Shown piece after piece: positions 31,002 to 38,418 of a DNA stretch of 38,418 nt. How positions within the stretch are numbered: the stretch's first letter is position 1; the number at the start of each line of letters is the position of its first letter. The translations under genes were made by a program, and so were the position numbers. The DNA is from Oscillospiraceae bacterium (GTDB lineage: Bacteria > Bacillota > Clostridia > Oscillospirales > Oscillospiraceae), in assembly GCA_022793095.1 (NCBI GenBank), contig JAAWCD010000014.1, forward strand, positions 1-38,418, written 5' to 3'. The notes beneath the pieces are model-generated. The model did not search any database. It was not told where the DNA came from and saw nothing but the letters and a program-made list of their open reading frames with translations.

Positions 31002-32012
31002 ATGCGGCAGTTTATGAGGCAGTTCAAGGAACACCTGGGAGAAAACGGGGTGCTGGTGTCCGTGGTGGACAGCGGCGGATCCACCCCAAGAGGGCCGGGG
31101 GCCCATATGCTGGTGACCGCTCAGGGCCGGGCTGCCGGCACCGTGGGCGGCGGCATGGTGGAGCGCAGGAGCGAGCGGCTGGCCCAGGAGATGCTGGGCT
31201 CCGGCCAGGTCCGGCGGGAACGCTTTTCCCTGGGTCCCGGCGGAGAGCTGGGCATGGTCTGCGGCGGACAGATGGAAGTGGTTTTCCGCCCTCTGACCGC
31301 AGGGGACCCCGCGGTCCTGGCCCTGGTCCAGAGGGCGGAGGAGCTGCTGGACAGGGGAGAACGCTCCTGGCTGATGACGGAGACGGCGGAGCCGTGGGCG
31401 CTGGCGGTGTACGGCGTCCAGAGCGGACTGGTGGGGGATGTGCCCCGGAGCCTGCTGGAGCGTTTGCCCGTCCACGCCAAACGGCTGGAGGCGGAGGGAC
31501 GGACCTTCTGCTGTCAGCCTTTGGTCCGTCCGGGCCGGGTTTACATCTTCGGCGGCGGTCATGTGGCTCAGAAGCTGGCGCCCGCCCTGGCCGCCGTGGA
31601 GTTTCGCTGCGTAGTCCTGGAGGACCGGGCGGAATTCTGCCTGCCCGAACGGTTTCCGGAGGCGGAGGAGGTCCGGCTGATCGACTACGCCAGAGCGCTG
31701 GAGGCAGTGGAGCTCACCGGGGACGACTATGTGGTCATCATGACACGGGGACACAAAGACGACCTCCTCATCCAGGCTCAGGTGATGAAAACCCCGGTCC
31801 GGTACATCGGGGTCATCGGAAGCCGGCGGAAGACCCAGGCCCTCACCGCCAAGCTTCAGGAGATGGGGTTCACGGACTTCCAGCGGGTTCACGCGCCCAT
31901 TGGGTTGGAGATCCGTTCGGAGACTCCTGCTGAAATTGCGGTGAGCATCACGGCCCAGTTGATTCTGGAGCGGGCCGGAGGCGCAAATGGCAGTTCCTTA
32001 AATAAAGTTTAG
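31002..32012 (+). CDS. xdhC: XdhC/CoxI family protein
   Basis: A 336-aa protein. The N-terminal XdhC/CoxI domain has VLVSVVDSGGSTPRGPGAHM and GTVGGGMVE, and LGMVCGGQMEV with its Cys. The C-terminal Rossmann domain has VYIFGGGHVAQKLAPAL and VVIMTRGHKDD, then YIGVIGSRRKTQAL. Members bind molybdenum cofactor and pass it, after sulfuration or selenation, to xanthine dehydrogenase-type enzymes. Fits the selD/yqeB/yqeC context. The start has GAGAGGAAG upstream and lies 16 bases after the crp stop. It ends in Leu-Asn-Lys-Val-stop from the repeat at 31999. The hydroxylase itself is not in the window. Confidence 0.93.
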   Translation: MRQFMRQFKEHLGENGVLVSVVDSGGSTPRGPGAHMLVTAQGRAAGTVGGGMVERRSERLAQEMLGSGQVRRERFSLGPGGELGMVCGGQMEVVFRPLTAGDPAVLALVQRAEELLDRGERSWLMTETAEPWALAVYGVQSGLVGDVPRSLLERLPVHAKRLEAEGRTFCCQPLVRPGRVYIFGGGHVAQKLAPALAAVEFRCVVLEDRAEFCLPERFPEAEEVRLIDYARALEAVELTGDDYVVIMTRGHKDDLLIQAQVMKTPVRYIGVIGSRRKTQALTAKLQEMGFTDFQRVHAPIGLEIRSETPAEIAVSITAQLILERAGGANGSSLNKV

Positions 32013-32079
32013 GGCCGCCCTTTTCAAAGGGCGGTGGGGTCTGGGGCAAAGCCCCAGCGGGCTCGGGCGGAGCCCAACC
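31999..32079. repeat. GC-rich repeat (family 3), right copy of an inverted pair
   Basis: Inverted relative to 28637-28717, with the same stems (CCGCCCTTTTCAAAGGGCGG, CTGGGGCAAAGCCCCAG, CGGGCGGAGCCC) and the same AATAAAGTTTAG edge, which here supplies the stop of xdhC. The two copies bracket yqeB, yqeC, crp and xdhC. Confidence 0.88.
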
Positions 32080-32081
32080 AT

Positions 32082-32129
32082 AAAACCAGCCCCGATGTTT
32101 GAGCTGCTCAAACATCGGGGCTGGTTTTT
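32082..32129. terminator. Bidirectional terminator between xdhC and the SLH protein gene
   Basis: Arms 32082-32104 and 32106-32128 are perfectly complementary (outer AAAACCAGCCCCGATG, inner TTTGAGC) with T-runs on both strands (TTTTTG on plus, TTTTA on minus). It lies between convergent genes. Confidence 0.9.
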
Positions 32130-32133
32130 GCTT

Positions 32134-34499
32134 TTACTTCAGATACATGTTATAAATCACCTGAGCCAGCTGCGCCCAGGTCACAGGGCCGTCCGCATGG
32201 TAGGCCCCGCCATAGCCGGAGACATAACCCGCGGCGGAGGCCATGGCCACCTGCTCCGCCCAGGGCTCGTCGCCCTTGATGTCAGAGAATTCCTTCGCTC
32301 CCTCTGTGGAAGTGAGGCCCTTGGCCTGACAGATCAGCTCCGCCAGCTGAGCACGTGACAAGGTTTCACGGGGATTCCCGGTTTCGCCAACCGTACCGCC
32401 CGCTTTCTCAATGGCCTTGGCGGCATCAATCCAGCACACAACCACGTCCGCTTCACGAATGTCGGAAATAATCCCGGCCTCTATGCAGGCTTTGACCGGC
32501 GTATAGAACCAGTCGCTTTCCTCCATGTCAGTAAAGAGGGGCGGACCATCCGAATCATCGGGCGCGGTGAAAATCGATACATTTTTGTAGGTGCCGGGAG
32601 CCAGCTCATCTACCAGCAGGTCGATTACTTCCACGCCCTCGGCCGCAATGTAGTATCCGCAGTGTTCGTTGGAAGCGCCGCAGTTCACATAGAGGACCAC
32701 ATCCTCGCCCAAAAGCTGGCCGCCCTCCTCAATGGTCAGGCTGGACAGGGTGGACGGGCCGGTCACGGTCCAGGTTCCCCCTGCGGCAACCGTCAGGTCC
32801 ACGCCGTAGTTTTCCGTTCCCTCATAGGCGGTGTCCTCAGCCCGGATCAGGTTGGCCTGAACGTCGGCCACCCAGTCGGGATTGTTGAACACCTCGGGGG
32901 TGTAGCCGTCCTCCTTCAGGGCGGCGGTCAGGTTTTCCCCGCTCCACTTGCCGTTCCAGTCCGCCCAGGTGCCAGAGACCACTTCGCCGGTCAGGGAGGC
33001 GTTTTCGCCCACCGTGACCTGCATCCGCCGCTGATAGTCCTCATGAAGGATATCGCCCTCGTAGCTTCCGTTGAGGAAGGTGGCGGTGATGCCGGGCACC
33101 TCATCGCCCTGACCGGGGGTCAGATAGCCGGAGGCCATGGGCGGGTCGTAGGTGACCACGCTCTGGAGCAGCACGCCGTTGGAGGGCTTGGCCTCTACGT
33201 TGTCAAAGGTGAAGCCGGCGTTCATGCTCCGAATCAGGACCAGAGAACCGTACAGGTTCCGGTTGTAGAAGTAGGACACGCCGCAGCCCTTGCCGGAGCC
33301 CAGAATGTCCACACCAGGCATAAAAAATTCGTCGTCCGCCTCCATGGCCTTCACGTCCTCGGGCAGATCCTCCTTCATCGTAGAGAGGGTGGTGTTCTTG
33401 AACACGCCCTTGGCCACCATGTCCAGATTGGGCAGGCTGTTGTGGACCACAATGGCGTTAAAGGGTGCGGCCACGATGGACTTGGCCTCGCTGTCCACCT
33501 GGAAGTCCGGGGACTTGGACATGGCGGCCTCGTCGGTGAGGGCGGCGGCGCCGGTGTCGGTGAGGGCGTCGCTTTCGCCGCACATAAAGAGGCCGTACTG
33601 TCCGCCGTAGAACTGGGAGCCATAGGACCGCAGTCCGTAGGTGAGATAGGCGGCGTAGCCGCCCTCGGTGGACTTGCCCATGCTGTTGACCATGTAGGTG
33701 TAGGCGTCCACAGAGTCCTGGGAGAGGGCGCCCCAGTTGTTGGACAGCAGCTCAGAGCCGTAAATCCAGCTGTTGTTCCGGGTCATGAGCAGGGTAGCCC
33801 GTGCGCCGCCGGCCAGCAGCTTGAAGGGGGCATCCAGATGGAATCGCTGTGTGCCTTCAGGGTGGAGTTCTCCAGCACTACAGAGGTGGCGTTGGGCGCC
33901 TCGGTGCCGAAGGTGTAAATCGGGGTGGAGCGGGGACCCTCAGAGGCAATGTAGCTGTTCTTGACGCGCAGCTCGCCGCTGTTCAGGCCCGCGCCCACGC
34001 CGTAGACGGCCTCATAGCCCTTGTCGTTGTTGCCCTCGCCGGAGGCGGCGGTAATCACGCAGTTGTAGGACTTGCCGTCCTTCTCATAAAAGGTCTCGTC
34101 GCCGCCGATGGTGAAGGAGCCCTGGCCCAAATCCAGCGTGAGGCCGTTCTGAAGCTCCCCGCCGGTGAGCATCAGGCCGGAAGCGGACCCGGCAGTCAGC
34201 ACGCCCCCCTCGCTGAGGGCGCCCTCCGGCAGCTTGTCCAGGCCGCTGACGGTCTTCTTTTCCCCATCCACGGACAGGAGGGCGGTTTCCTTCACCTCGT
34301 CAAAGGTGGCGAATTCCTGACCGGCAGAGCCTTCAGAACCACCAGGTCCGCCAGGGCCGCCTTCGGGGGGCGCACCCATGGAGGAGCCCTCCGGAGGCAG
34401 GTCCGGCGCACCCTCCGCCGCCAGCGCGCCGCCGGGCACGCTGGTGAGCATGGCCGCCGCCAGCAGAGCCGCCAGCAGGTTCCGCATTTGCTTTTTCAT
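32134..34499 (-). pseudogene. S-layer-homology surface protein, split by a frameshift
   Basis: Two frames read as one protein of about 787 residues. The first (34499 to about 33830) has a signal peptide MKKQMRNLLAALLAAAMLTS ending ALAAEG, a Gly/Pro-rich stretch and beta-strand repeats (right-handed helix-like). It breaks at a run of five G (33826-33830 on plus), where one added base would restore IWMPPFKLLAGGARATLLMTRNN. The second frame continues with more beta-rich sequence and ends in two SLH-type motifs (LFTDMEESDWFYTPVKACIE, KEFSDIKGDEPWAEQVAMAS) that bind cell-wall polymer. Either a real inactivation, phase variation at the G-run, or a sequencing error. A surface adhesin role is inferred. 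Confidence 0.8.
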
Positions 34500-34671
34500 G
34501 GTGTCTCATCCTTTCTCTCGTTTGTCAGGATTTGCTGTTTTTATCATATCATTGGAAGAGAAAGGCTGTCTTTGTATACTCAGGCCAAAAAGTAGAAAGC
34601 TTTTTGTGCTCAGCACATAGCGCTCTTGACACCGCCGCTTCCAATACGATGAAACGCAGGCTAAAAGAGAA
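34500..34671. other. Intergenic region upstream of the SLH protein gene
   Basis: On minus, AAAGGATGAG serves as ribosome site for the SLH gene and TATGAT near 34543-34548 is a possible -10. No gene, strong repeat or RNA was recognised in the rest. Confidence 0.4.
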
Positions 34672-34709
34672 AAAACGCGCCGGTATCCCCTTGGATACCG
34701 GCGCGTTTT
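34672..34709 (-). terminator. Rho-independent terminator of icd
   Basis: Stem CGCGCCGGTATCC (34676-34688) with GGATACCGGCGCG (34693-34705), loop CCTT, flanked by AAAA/TTTT so that minus-strand transcripts end in a U-run. 25 bases past the icd stop. Confidence 0.9.
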
Positions 34710-34734
34710 GCTTGAGATTGGTCTGAACGCTCTT

Positions 34735-35946
34735 TTACAGCCTGGCCTCCAGCCGGGCCCGGACCGCCTGAAGAAATTCCAGGCCGGACACCTTCTCCGG
34801 CGCCTGCTCTCCTTCCCAGAGAGCAGCCAGATCGCCGGTCATTGTGCCGGATTCAATGGTTTCAATGGCGGACGCCTCCAGCTTGTGGGCGAAGTCCATC
34901 AATTCTGCACTGCCGTCCAGTTCGCCCCGCTTAGCCAAGGCCCCAGTCCAGGCGAACAGGGTGGCCATGGGGTTGGTGGACACCGCCTCCCCCTTCAGGT
35001 GGCGGTAATAGTGCTGGGTGACTGTGCCGTGAGCGGCCTCGTACTCATAAAAGCCGTCGGGGGAGACCAGCACGGAGGTCATCATGGCCAGGGAGCCGAA
35101 GGCGGTGGACACCATATCGCTCATCACATCGCCGTCGTAGTTCTTGCAGGCCCAGATGAAGCCGCCCTTGGACCGGATGACCCGGGCCACCGCGTCGTCA
35201 ATGAGCGTGTAGAAATAGGTGATGCCGGCTTCCTCAAACTTGGCCTTGTACTCCGCCTCGTAGAGGTCCGCGAACACATCCTTGAAGGTGTGGTCGTACT
35301 TCTTGGAGATGGTGTCCTTGGTGGAGAACCACAGGTCCTGCCGGGTGTCCAAGGCGTACTGGAAGCAGGAGCGGGCGAAGGAGGTGATGGAGGAATCCTT
35401 GTTGTATTGGCCCTGGAGTACGCCGGCGCACTCAAAGTCATAGATGTGCTCCTCGATGACCTCATCCCCGTCGGAGGTGTAAATGAGCCGGGCGGAGCCG
35501 GGACCGGGGACCCGGATCTCAGCGGCCTTGTACACATCACCGTAGGCGTGGCGGGCGATGGTGATGGGCTCCTTCCAGTTCTTCACCACCGGGCTGATGC
35601 CCTTGACCATAATGGGAGCCCGGAACACGGTGCCGTCCAGAATGGCCCGAATGGTGCCGTTGGGGGACTTCCACATCTGAGAGAGCTTGTATTCCTCCAC
35701 TCGCTGGGCATTGGGGGTGATGGTGGCGCACTTGACGGCCACGCCGTACTTTTTCGCGGCGTTGGCGGAGTCAATGGTCACTTGGTCGCCGGTGGCCTCC
35801 CGGTTGGGCAGGCCCAGGTCATAGTACTCGCTTTTCAGCTCCACATAGGGCAGAATCAGTTCGTCCTTGATTTGCTGCCACAGGATGCGGGTCATCTCGT
35901 CCCCGTCCATCTCCACCAGAGGGGTGGTCATTGCGATCTTGTTCAT
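34735..35946 (-). CDS. icd: NADP-dependent isocitrate dehydrogenase (eukaryotic-like type)
   Basis: Oxidative decarboxylation of isocitrate to 2-oxoglutarate, giving NADPH. 403 aa. PLVEMDGDEMTRILWQQIKD is the typical N-terminus of the homodimeric type II enzyme; KSPNGTIRAILDGTVFRAPI is the substrate phosphorylation-site-like loop, KGGFIWACKNYDGDVMSDMV holds the metal Asp residues, and EAAHGTVTQHYYRHLKGEAVSTNPMA the NADP site. It probably supplies glutamate precursor in an organism with a partial citric acid cycle. Preceded by GGAGCGAAG and only 18 bases from the CorC-type gene, so likely co-transcribed. Confidence 0.97.
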   Translation of the reverse strand: MNKIAMTTPLVEMDGDEMTRILWQQIKDELILPYVELKSEYYDLGLPNREATGDQVTIDSANAAKKYGVAVKCATITPNAQRVEEYKLSQMWKSPNGTIRAILDGTVFRAPIMVKGISPVVKNWKEPITIARHAYGDVYKAAEIRVPGPGSARLIYTSDGDEVIEEHIYDFECAGVLQGQYNKDSSITSFARSCFQYALDTRQDLWFSTKDTISKKYDHTFKDVFADLYEAEYKAKFEEAGITYFYTLIDDAVARVIRSKGGFIWACKNYDGDVMSDMVSTAFGSLAMMTSVLVSPDGFYEYEAAHGTVTQHYYRHLKGEAVSTNPMATLFAWTGALAKRGELDGSAELMDFAHKLEASAIETIESGTMTGDLAALWEGEQAPEKVSGLEFLQAVRARLEARL

Positions 35947-35964
35947 GGATGCTTCGCTCCTTTT

Positions 35965-37239
35965 TTATTCTTCCTGCCCGCTGGGCAGAACCCGGACCTG
36001 AATTTCCAGCACCCGCCGGTGCTGAAGCTTGGTGACGGTAACGTCCAGATTTTCATAGGTAAAGCGGTCTCCCGCCACGGGCACCCGGCCTATCTCGCTC
36101 ATGACCCAGCCAGACACGGTGGTGCAGTCGCACTCTCCCCGAATGGAAAACAGGTCGAACAGGCCGGTAAGGTTGGCGGAGCAGGAAATCAGATAGGATC
36201 CATCCTCCTGCTTTTTAAACTCTTCGACGACCTCGTCGTGCTCATCCCAAATTTCGCCTACCAGCTCTTCCAGGATGTCTTCCAGGGTGGCCAGGCCCTC
36301 GGTACCGCCGTATTCGTCCACCACGATGACCATATGTGCCTTGCTCCGCTGTAAAATTTGCAGCAGGTCGGAAATTTTTGTGGAAGCGGTGGTGCACAGC
36401 ACCTGTGAGACAATGCCGTCCAGCGTTTCCCGGCCCCGATAGCGGGCGGCATGGAGGTCCTTTTCATGGACCACACCCACAATATTATCAATGGTCTCGT
36501 GATAGATGGGAATGCGGGAATATCCGCTCTCCGCAAACAAAGCGGCCAGCTCGGCGGCGGTTACGGTGTCCTCCGCGGCCACGATATCCACCCGGGGCAC
36601 CAGCACTTCGGCCACCTCCAGGTCATTGAACTCGATGGCGGCCCGGATGAGCTGGCTTTCCCGCTGGTCCAGCCCGCCTTCGGTCTCCGCCTGGTCCACC
36701 ATGGTGATGAGCTCGCCCTCCGTGATGGCGTCGCCGCCGCTGGTGTGGAACAGCCGGGTAAGCAGCCCTTTCCACAGGGTGAACAGGGCGTTGACCGGCT
36801 TGAGCAGGACCATGAAAGCCCGGATCACCGGCGTTACCGCCATGGCCACCGCCTCTGGGGACTCCTTGGCAAGGCTTTTGGGGGAAATCTCACCGAAAAT
36901 CAAAATGACGGCGGTGAGGACCACGGTGGCCACGGTGGGGCCTCTGGCCCCGCCCAGCAGCTGGGTGAACAGCACGGTAGAGATGGACGCCGCCGCGATG
37001 TTCACAATGTTGTTGCCAATCAGGATGGTGGAGAGAAGGCGGTCATAGTCGTCCGCCAGCGCCAGAGTGGCGGCGGCCCGCTTGCTGCCCTCGTCCGCCT
37101 GATTTTTCAGCCGGATGCGGTTGAGAGAGGAAAAGGCGGTCTCCGTCGAGGAGAAAAAGGCCGAACCGGCCACCAGAAGAACCAACGCGATTAACATGCC
37201 AATACTGCCGCTTTCCATGGGGAAACGATCACACTCCAT
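35965..37239 (-). CDS. CorC/HlyC-type membrane protein (CNNM, CBS and CorC domains)
   Basis: A 424-aa membrane protein. The N-terminal CNNM/DUF21 domain has about four membrane segments (MLIALVLLVAGSAFFSSTETAFS at the start; VVLTAVILIFGEISPKSLAKE). A pair of CBS domains follows (VLVPRVDIVAAEDTVTAAEL; GIVSQVLCTTASTKISDLLQ, with VVDEYGGTEGLATLEDILEE), then the C-terminal CorC_HlyC domain (VSGWVMSEIGRVPVAGDRF). Family members are linked to magnesium or cobalt efflux. Two starts are possible: ATG 37239, with a weak site from a hairpin repeat, or ATG 37218 (MESGSIG), closer to the family but with poorly placed GGAG. Confidence 0.92.
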   Translation of the reverse strand: MECDRFPMESGSIGMLIALVLLVAGSAFFSSTETAFSSLNRIRLKNQADEGSKRAAATLALADDYDRLLSTILIGNNIVNIAAASISTVLFTQLLGGARGPTVATVVLTAVILIFGEISPKSLAKESPEAVAMAVTPVIRAFMVLLKPVNALFTLWKGLLTRLFHTSGGDAITEGELITMVDQAETEGGLDQRESQLIRAAIEFNDLEVAEVLVPRVDIVAAEDTVTAAELAALFAESGYSRIPIYHETIDNIVGVVHEKDLHAARYRGRETLDGIVSQVLCTTASTKISDLLQILQRSKAHMVIVVDEYGGTEGLATLEDILEELVGEIWDEHDEVVEEFKKQEDGSYLISCSANLTGLFDLFSIRGECDCTTVSGWVMSEIGRVPVAGDRFTYENLDVTVTKLQHRRVLEIQVRVLPSGQEE

Positions 37240-37244
37240 TTGTT

Positions 37245-37385
37245 TCGCTTCTTTTTCCTGAAAGATTGAACGGCACTCGCTTTTGCGAAGCAAACAGAAC
37301 GTCAAAACGGATTCTATGGAACATGTTGCGTGGGCGCGCCGCTTGAAGCTCTTTTGCTTCTGTTCTTTCAAGAAAAGAAGAATAA
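37245..37385. repeat. A/T-rich hairpin repeat (family 2), decayed composite copy
   Basis: The right hairpin CTTTTGCTTCTGTTCTTTC... (37350-37383) is recognisable and the left hairpin (GCTTCTTTTTCCTGAAAG, 37248-37265) is half lost. The sequence between has no other feature. It lies between the 94-aa gene and the CorC-type gene and may shape the latter's ribosome site. Confidence 0.6.
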
Positions 37386-37447
37386 ATTATCTCAAATTGT
37401 ACCATAGCCGCCGCCGGGATGCAAGGTGCGCTTTCGGTCATATTCGG

Positions 37448-37732
37448 TTATTTTCCGCCGTTTTGGGCCTGGAACCGGATGAATTCCGCCTCCAACCAGT
37501 CCAGAAGCGCTTCCCGGCCCTCCTCCGTCAGCGGGAAGGCCGACTCCCCCTGGACATCGCTCAGCTCCAGACAGTACTCCCCGTACCAGACCAGGGCCGA
37601 CAGTGTGGGCGCCTCGCCCTCCTTGTCCGGGGCCACTCGGAAGCGGAGGCCCCGAAAGCTGCCAATGAAGGTGTTCCCGTTTTGAAATGTGTACAAGTTG
37701 GGCAGATAAAACGAATCGGAATCTCGCAGCAT
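37448..37732 (-). CDS. Hypothetical protein, 94 aa
   Basis: I do not recognise a family. The protein is small, soluble and acidic to neutral, with an N-terminal beta-type half (LPNLYTFQNGNTFIGSFRGL RFRV) and a C-terminal helix (LTEEGREALLDWLEAEFIRF). The start is well supported by GAGGAGGAAACCTGAAC before the ATG. The frame is on the same strand as corC, separated from it by a hairpin repeat. Confidence 0.75.
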   Translation of the reverse strand: MLRDSDSFYLPNLYTFQNGNTFIGSFRGLRFRVAPDKEGEAPTLSALVWYGEYCLELSDVQGESAFPLTEEGREALLDWLEAEFIRFQAQNGGK

Positions 37733-37845
37733 GTTCAGGTTTCCTCCTCATAAAAAAGCGATCTGCCGCTTCTTTATTATTTTGTATTATGATAGCATCC
37801 GGAAATGGAAGAGTCAAGTCATTGAAACCAGCCGGTTTGAGGCGG

Positions 37846-37874
37846 TTGACAAATTTTCTATCCTTTCCTAAAAT
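37846..37874 (+). promoter_or_regulatory. Sigma-A promoter of the stalk-domain gene
   Basis: Consensus TTGACA (37846-37851), 17 bases, TAAAAT (37869-37874). Confidence 0.75.
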
Positions 37875-37958
37875 CGAGAAGAGACGGCGCTTTTCATCCC
37901 ATGAGAAATGAGAAGCATTATGGACAAAATTGGGGAAAAGACAGGAGAGAACGTCTCA

Positions 37959-38284
37959 ATGAAATCCCAAAAGAGGTTTCACCGCATCCTGACCTTGCTG
38001 GTTGCGGCCGGCCTGATGGCCGGTTCAGCCCTGGCCGCCAGTACTGCCACCAGACGGACCATTGAAGTGGAGTACGCTAAGGAACCGCTGATTTCACCGG
38101 CGTGTGCGGATTGGCGAGCGAAATTTTTGTCTGACGAGTGACAAAAATTGCAGGAATCCAAAAAGATTTCAAACTTTTTTCACGAAGTCCAGGCGGAAAT
38201 TTCGCCGTCAAGACGTGCGCGTGGATGAAATCAGTGGTTCCCTAACATCAAGGGCGTGGTGGACGGCGCGGAAGTCACGCCTAA
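37959..38284 (+). pseudogene. Secreted stalk-domain (copper amine oxidase N-terminal-like) protein, broken by two MITEs
   Basis: From ATG 37959 (AGGAGAG upstream) the frame has a signal peptide, MKSQKRFHRILTLLVAAGLM with AGSALAAS, then TRRTIEVEYA. There it runs into a MITE at 38081 and stops inside it. Removing the element and one TAA joins GCTAAC and continues NIKGVVDGAEVTPK, after which a second MITE begins at 38285. The joined text IEVEYANIKGVVDGAEVTPK matches the start of the stalk/copper amine oxidase-like N-terminal domain found on many clostridial wall proteins. The rest of the gene would lie beyond the window. Promoter and ribosome site are intact, so a short secreted peptide may still be made. 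Confidence 0.8.
38081..38242. repeat. MITE-like palindromic element, subfamily with GGAACC ends, 162 bp, complete
   Basis: Ends are GGAACCGCTGATTTCA and TGAAATCAGTGGTTCC(C), with TAA on both sides (38078-38080 and 38243-38245). Inside are the matching segments GGCGAGCGAAATTTTTGTC and GCGGAAATTTCGCCG. It interrupts the stalk-domain gene; the flanking codons rejoin in frame when one TAA copy is removed. Confidence 0.9.
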
Positions 38285-38418
38285 GAGCCTGTTCAAAATC
38301 TCCTGACACACCGTCTGAACCGGCCTTTTTCCGTCCAGCTGCGTCAAACATGCTCGGAATACATCCAGTATTCCTGCGCTTTTTTCCTTGCCGGACGAAA
38401 AAATTCCGGCCCATCCAG
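38285..38418. repeat. MITE-like palindromic element, subfamily A (right end cut off)
   Basis: Starts GAGCCTGTTC after TAA (38282-38284) and is nearly identical to bases 1-147 in the same direction. The last bases of the element lie beyond the window. Second insertion in the same gene. Confidence 0.88.

Noticed and set aside
33780-33840. Programmed frameshift in the SLH protein gene
   Set aside because: No slippery heptamer with downstream pseudoknot was recognised; a simple G-run indel explains it better, though it cannot be fully excluded.
1-38418. Flanking direct repeats as phage or island attachment sites
   Set aside because: No integrase, phage or tRNA gene is present, and the repeats are members of a dispersed MITE family with further copies inside the window.

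Overview
The window looks like a chromosomal segment, roughly 38 kb and high in GC, from a gut Firmicute of the Oscillospiraceae (Flavonifractor / Lawsonibacter / Intestinimonas-like). The evidence is indirect: strong AAGGAGG-type ribosome sites, AT-rich sigma-A promoters (several TTGACA/TATAAT with 17-nt spacing), SLH-domain and stalk-type surface proteins, DUF4358, YesL, and a clostridial-type selenium cofactor cluster. No tRNA, rRNA or CRISPR array was seen.

Layout. 1-2.2 kb: repeat copy and gene debris (an Rpn-type nuclease remnant, an FtsX-type permease tail) around one unrecognised gene. 2.2-4.5 kb, minus strand: radC, pyrE, a YesL-like membrane protein. 4.6-8.3 kb, plus strand: a sugar ABC importer (binding lipoprotein and two permeases) divergent from yesL. 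8.4-9.9 kb: an XRE regulator with a small membrane protein (minus) and aroK (plus). 10.2-18.4 kb, minus strand: a five-gene block SWIM / DUF5691 / MoxR AAA+ / DUF5682 / VWA, probably one chaperone-like machine of unknown function. 18.6-22.8 kb: an orphan OmpR-type response regulator, then serC, a DUF1963 gene and serA (serine synthesis). 22.9-25.2 kb: metA and a DUF4358-transglutaminase lipoprotein. 25.3-32.0 kb: selenium/molybdenum hydroxylase maturation genes (cysteine desulfurase, DUF3343, yedF, selD, yqeB, yqeC on minus; a Crp-type regulator and xdhC on plus), with a symmetric operator between the divergent promoters. 32.1-38.4 kb: a frameshifted SLH surface protein, icd, a CorC-type protein, a small unknown gene and a secreted stalk-domain gene broken by two mobile repeats.

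The most distinctive feature is not a gene. At least four families of palindromic repeats are scattered between genes. One is a MITE-like family of about 160 bp with 3-bp TNA target duplications, seen in every copy with both ends in view. It has landed exactly on two stop codons, which the duplication preserves, and has destroyed the stalk-domain gene. A second family of A/T-rich hairpins supplies the last codons and stop of several unrelated proteins: pyrE, aroK and the VWA gene all end in Ser-Phe-Ser-stop. A third family forms an inverted pair around part of the selenium cluster and gives yqeB and xdhC the same Asn-Lys-Val-stop tail. Both ends of the window lie inside copies of the MITE family, which may be why the segment ends there.
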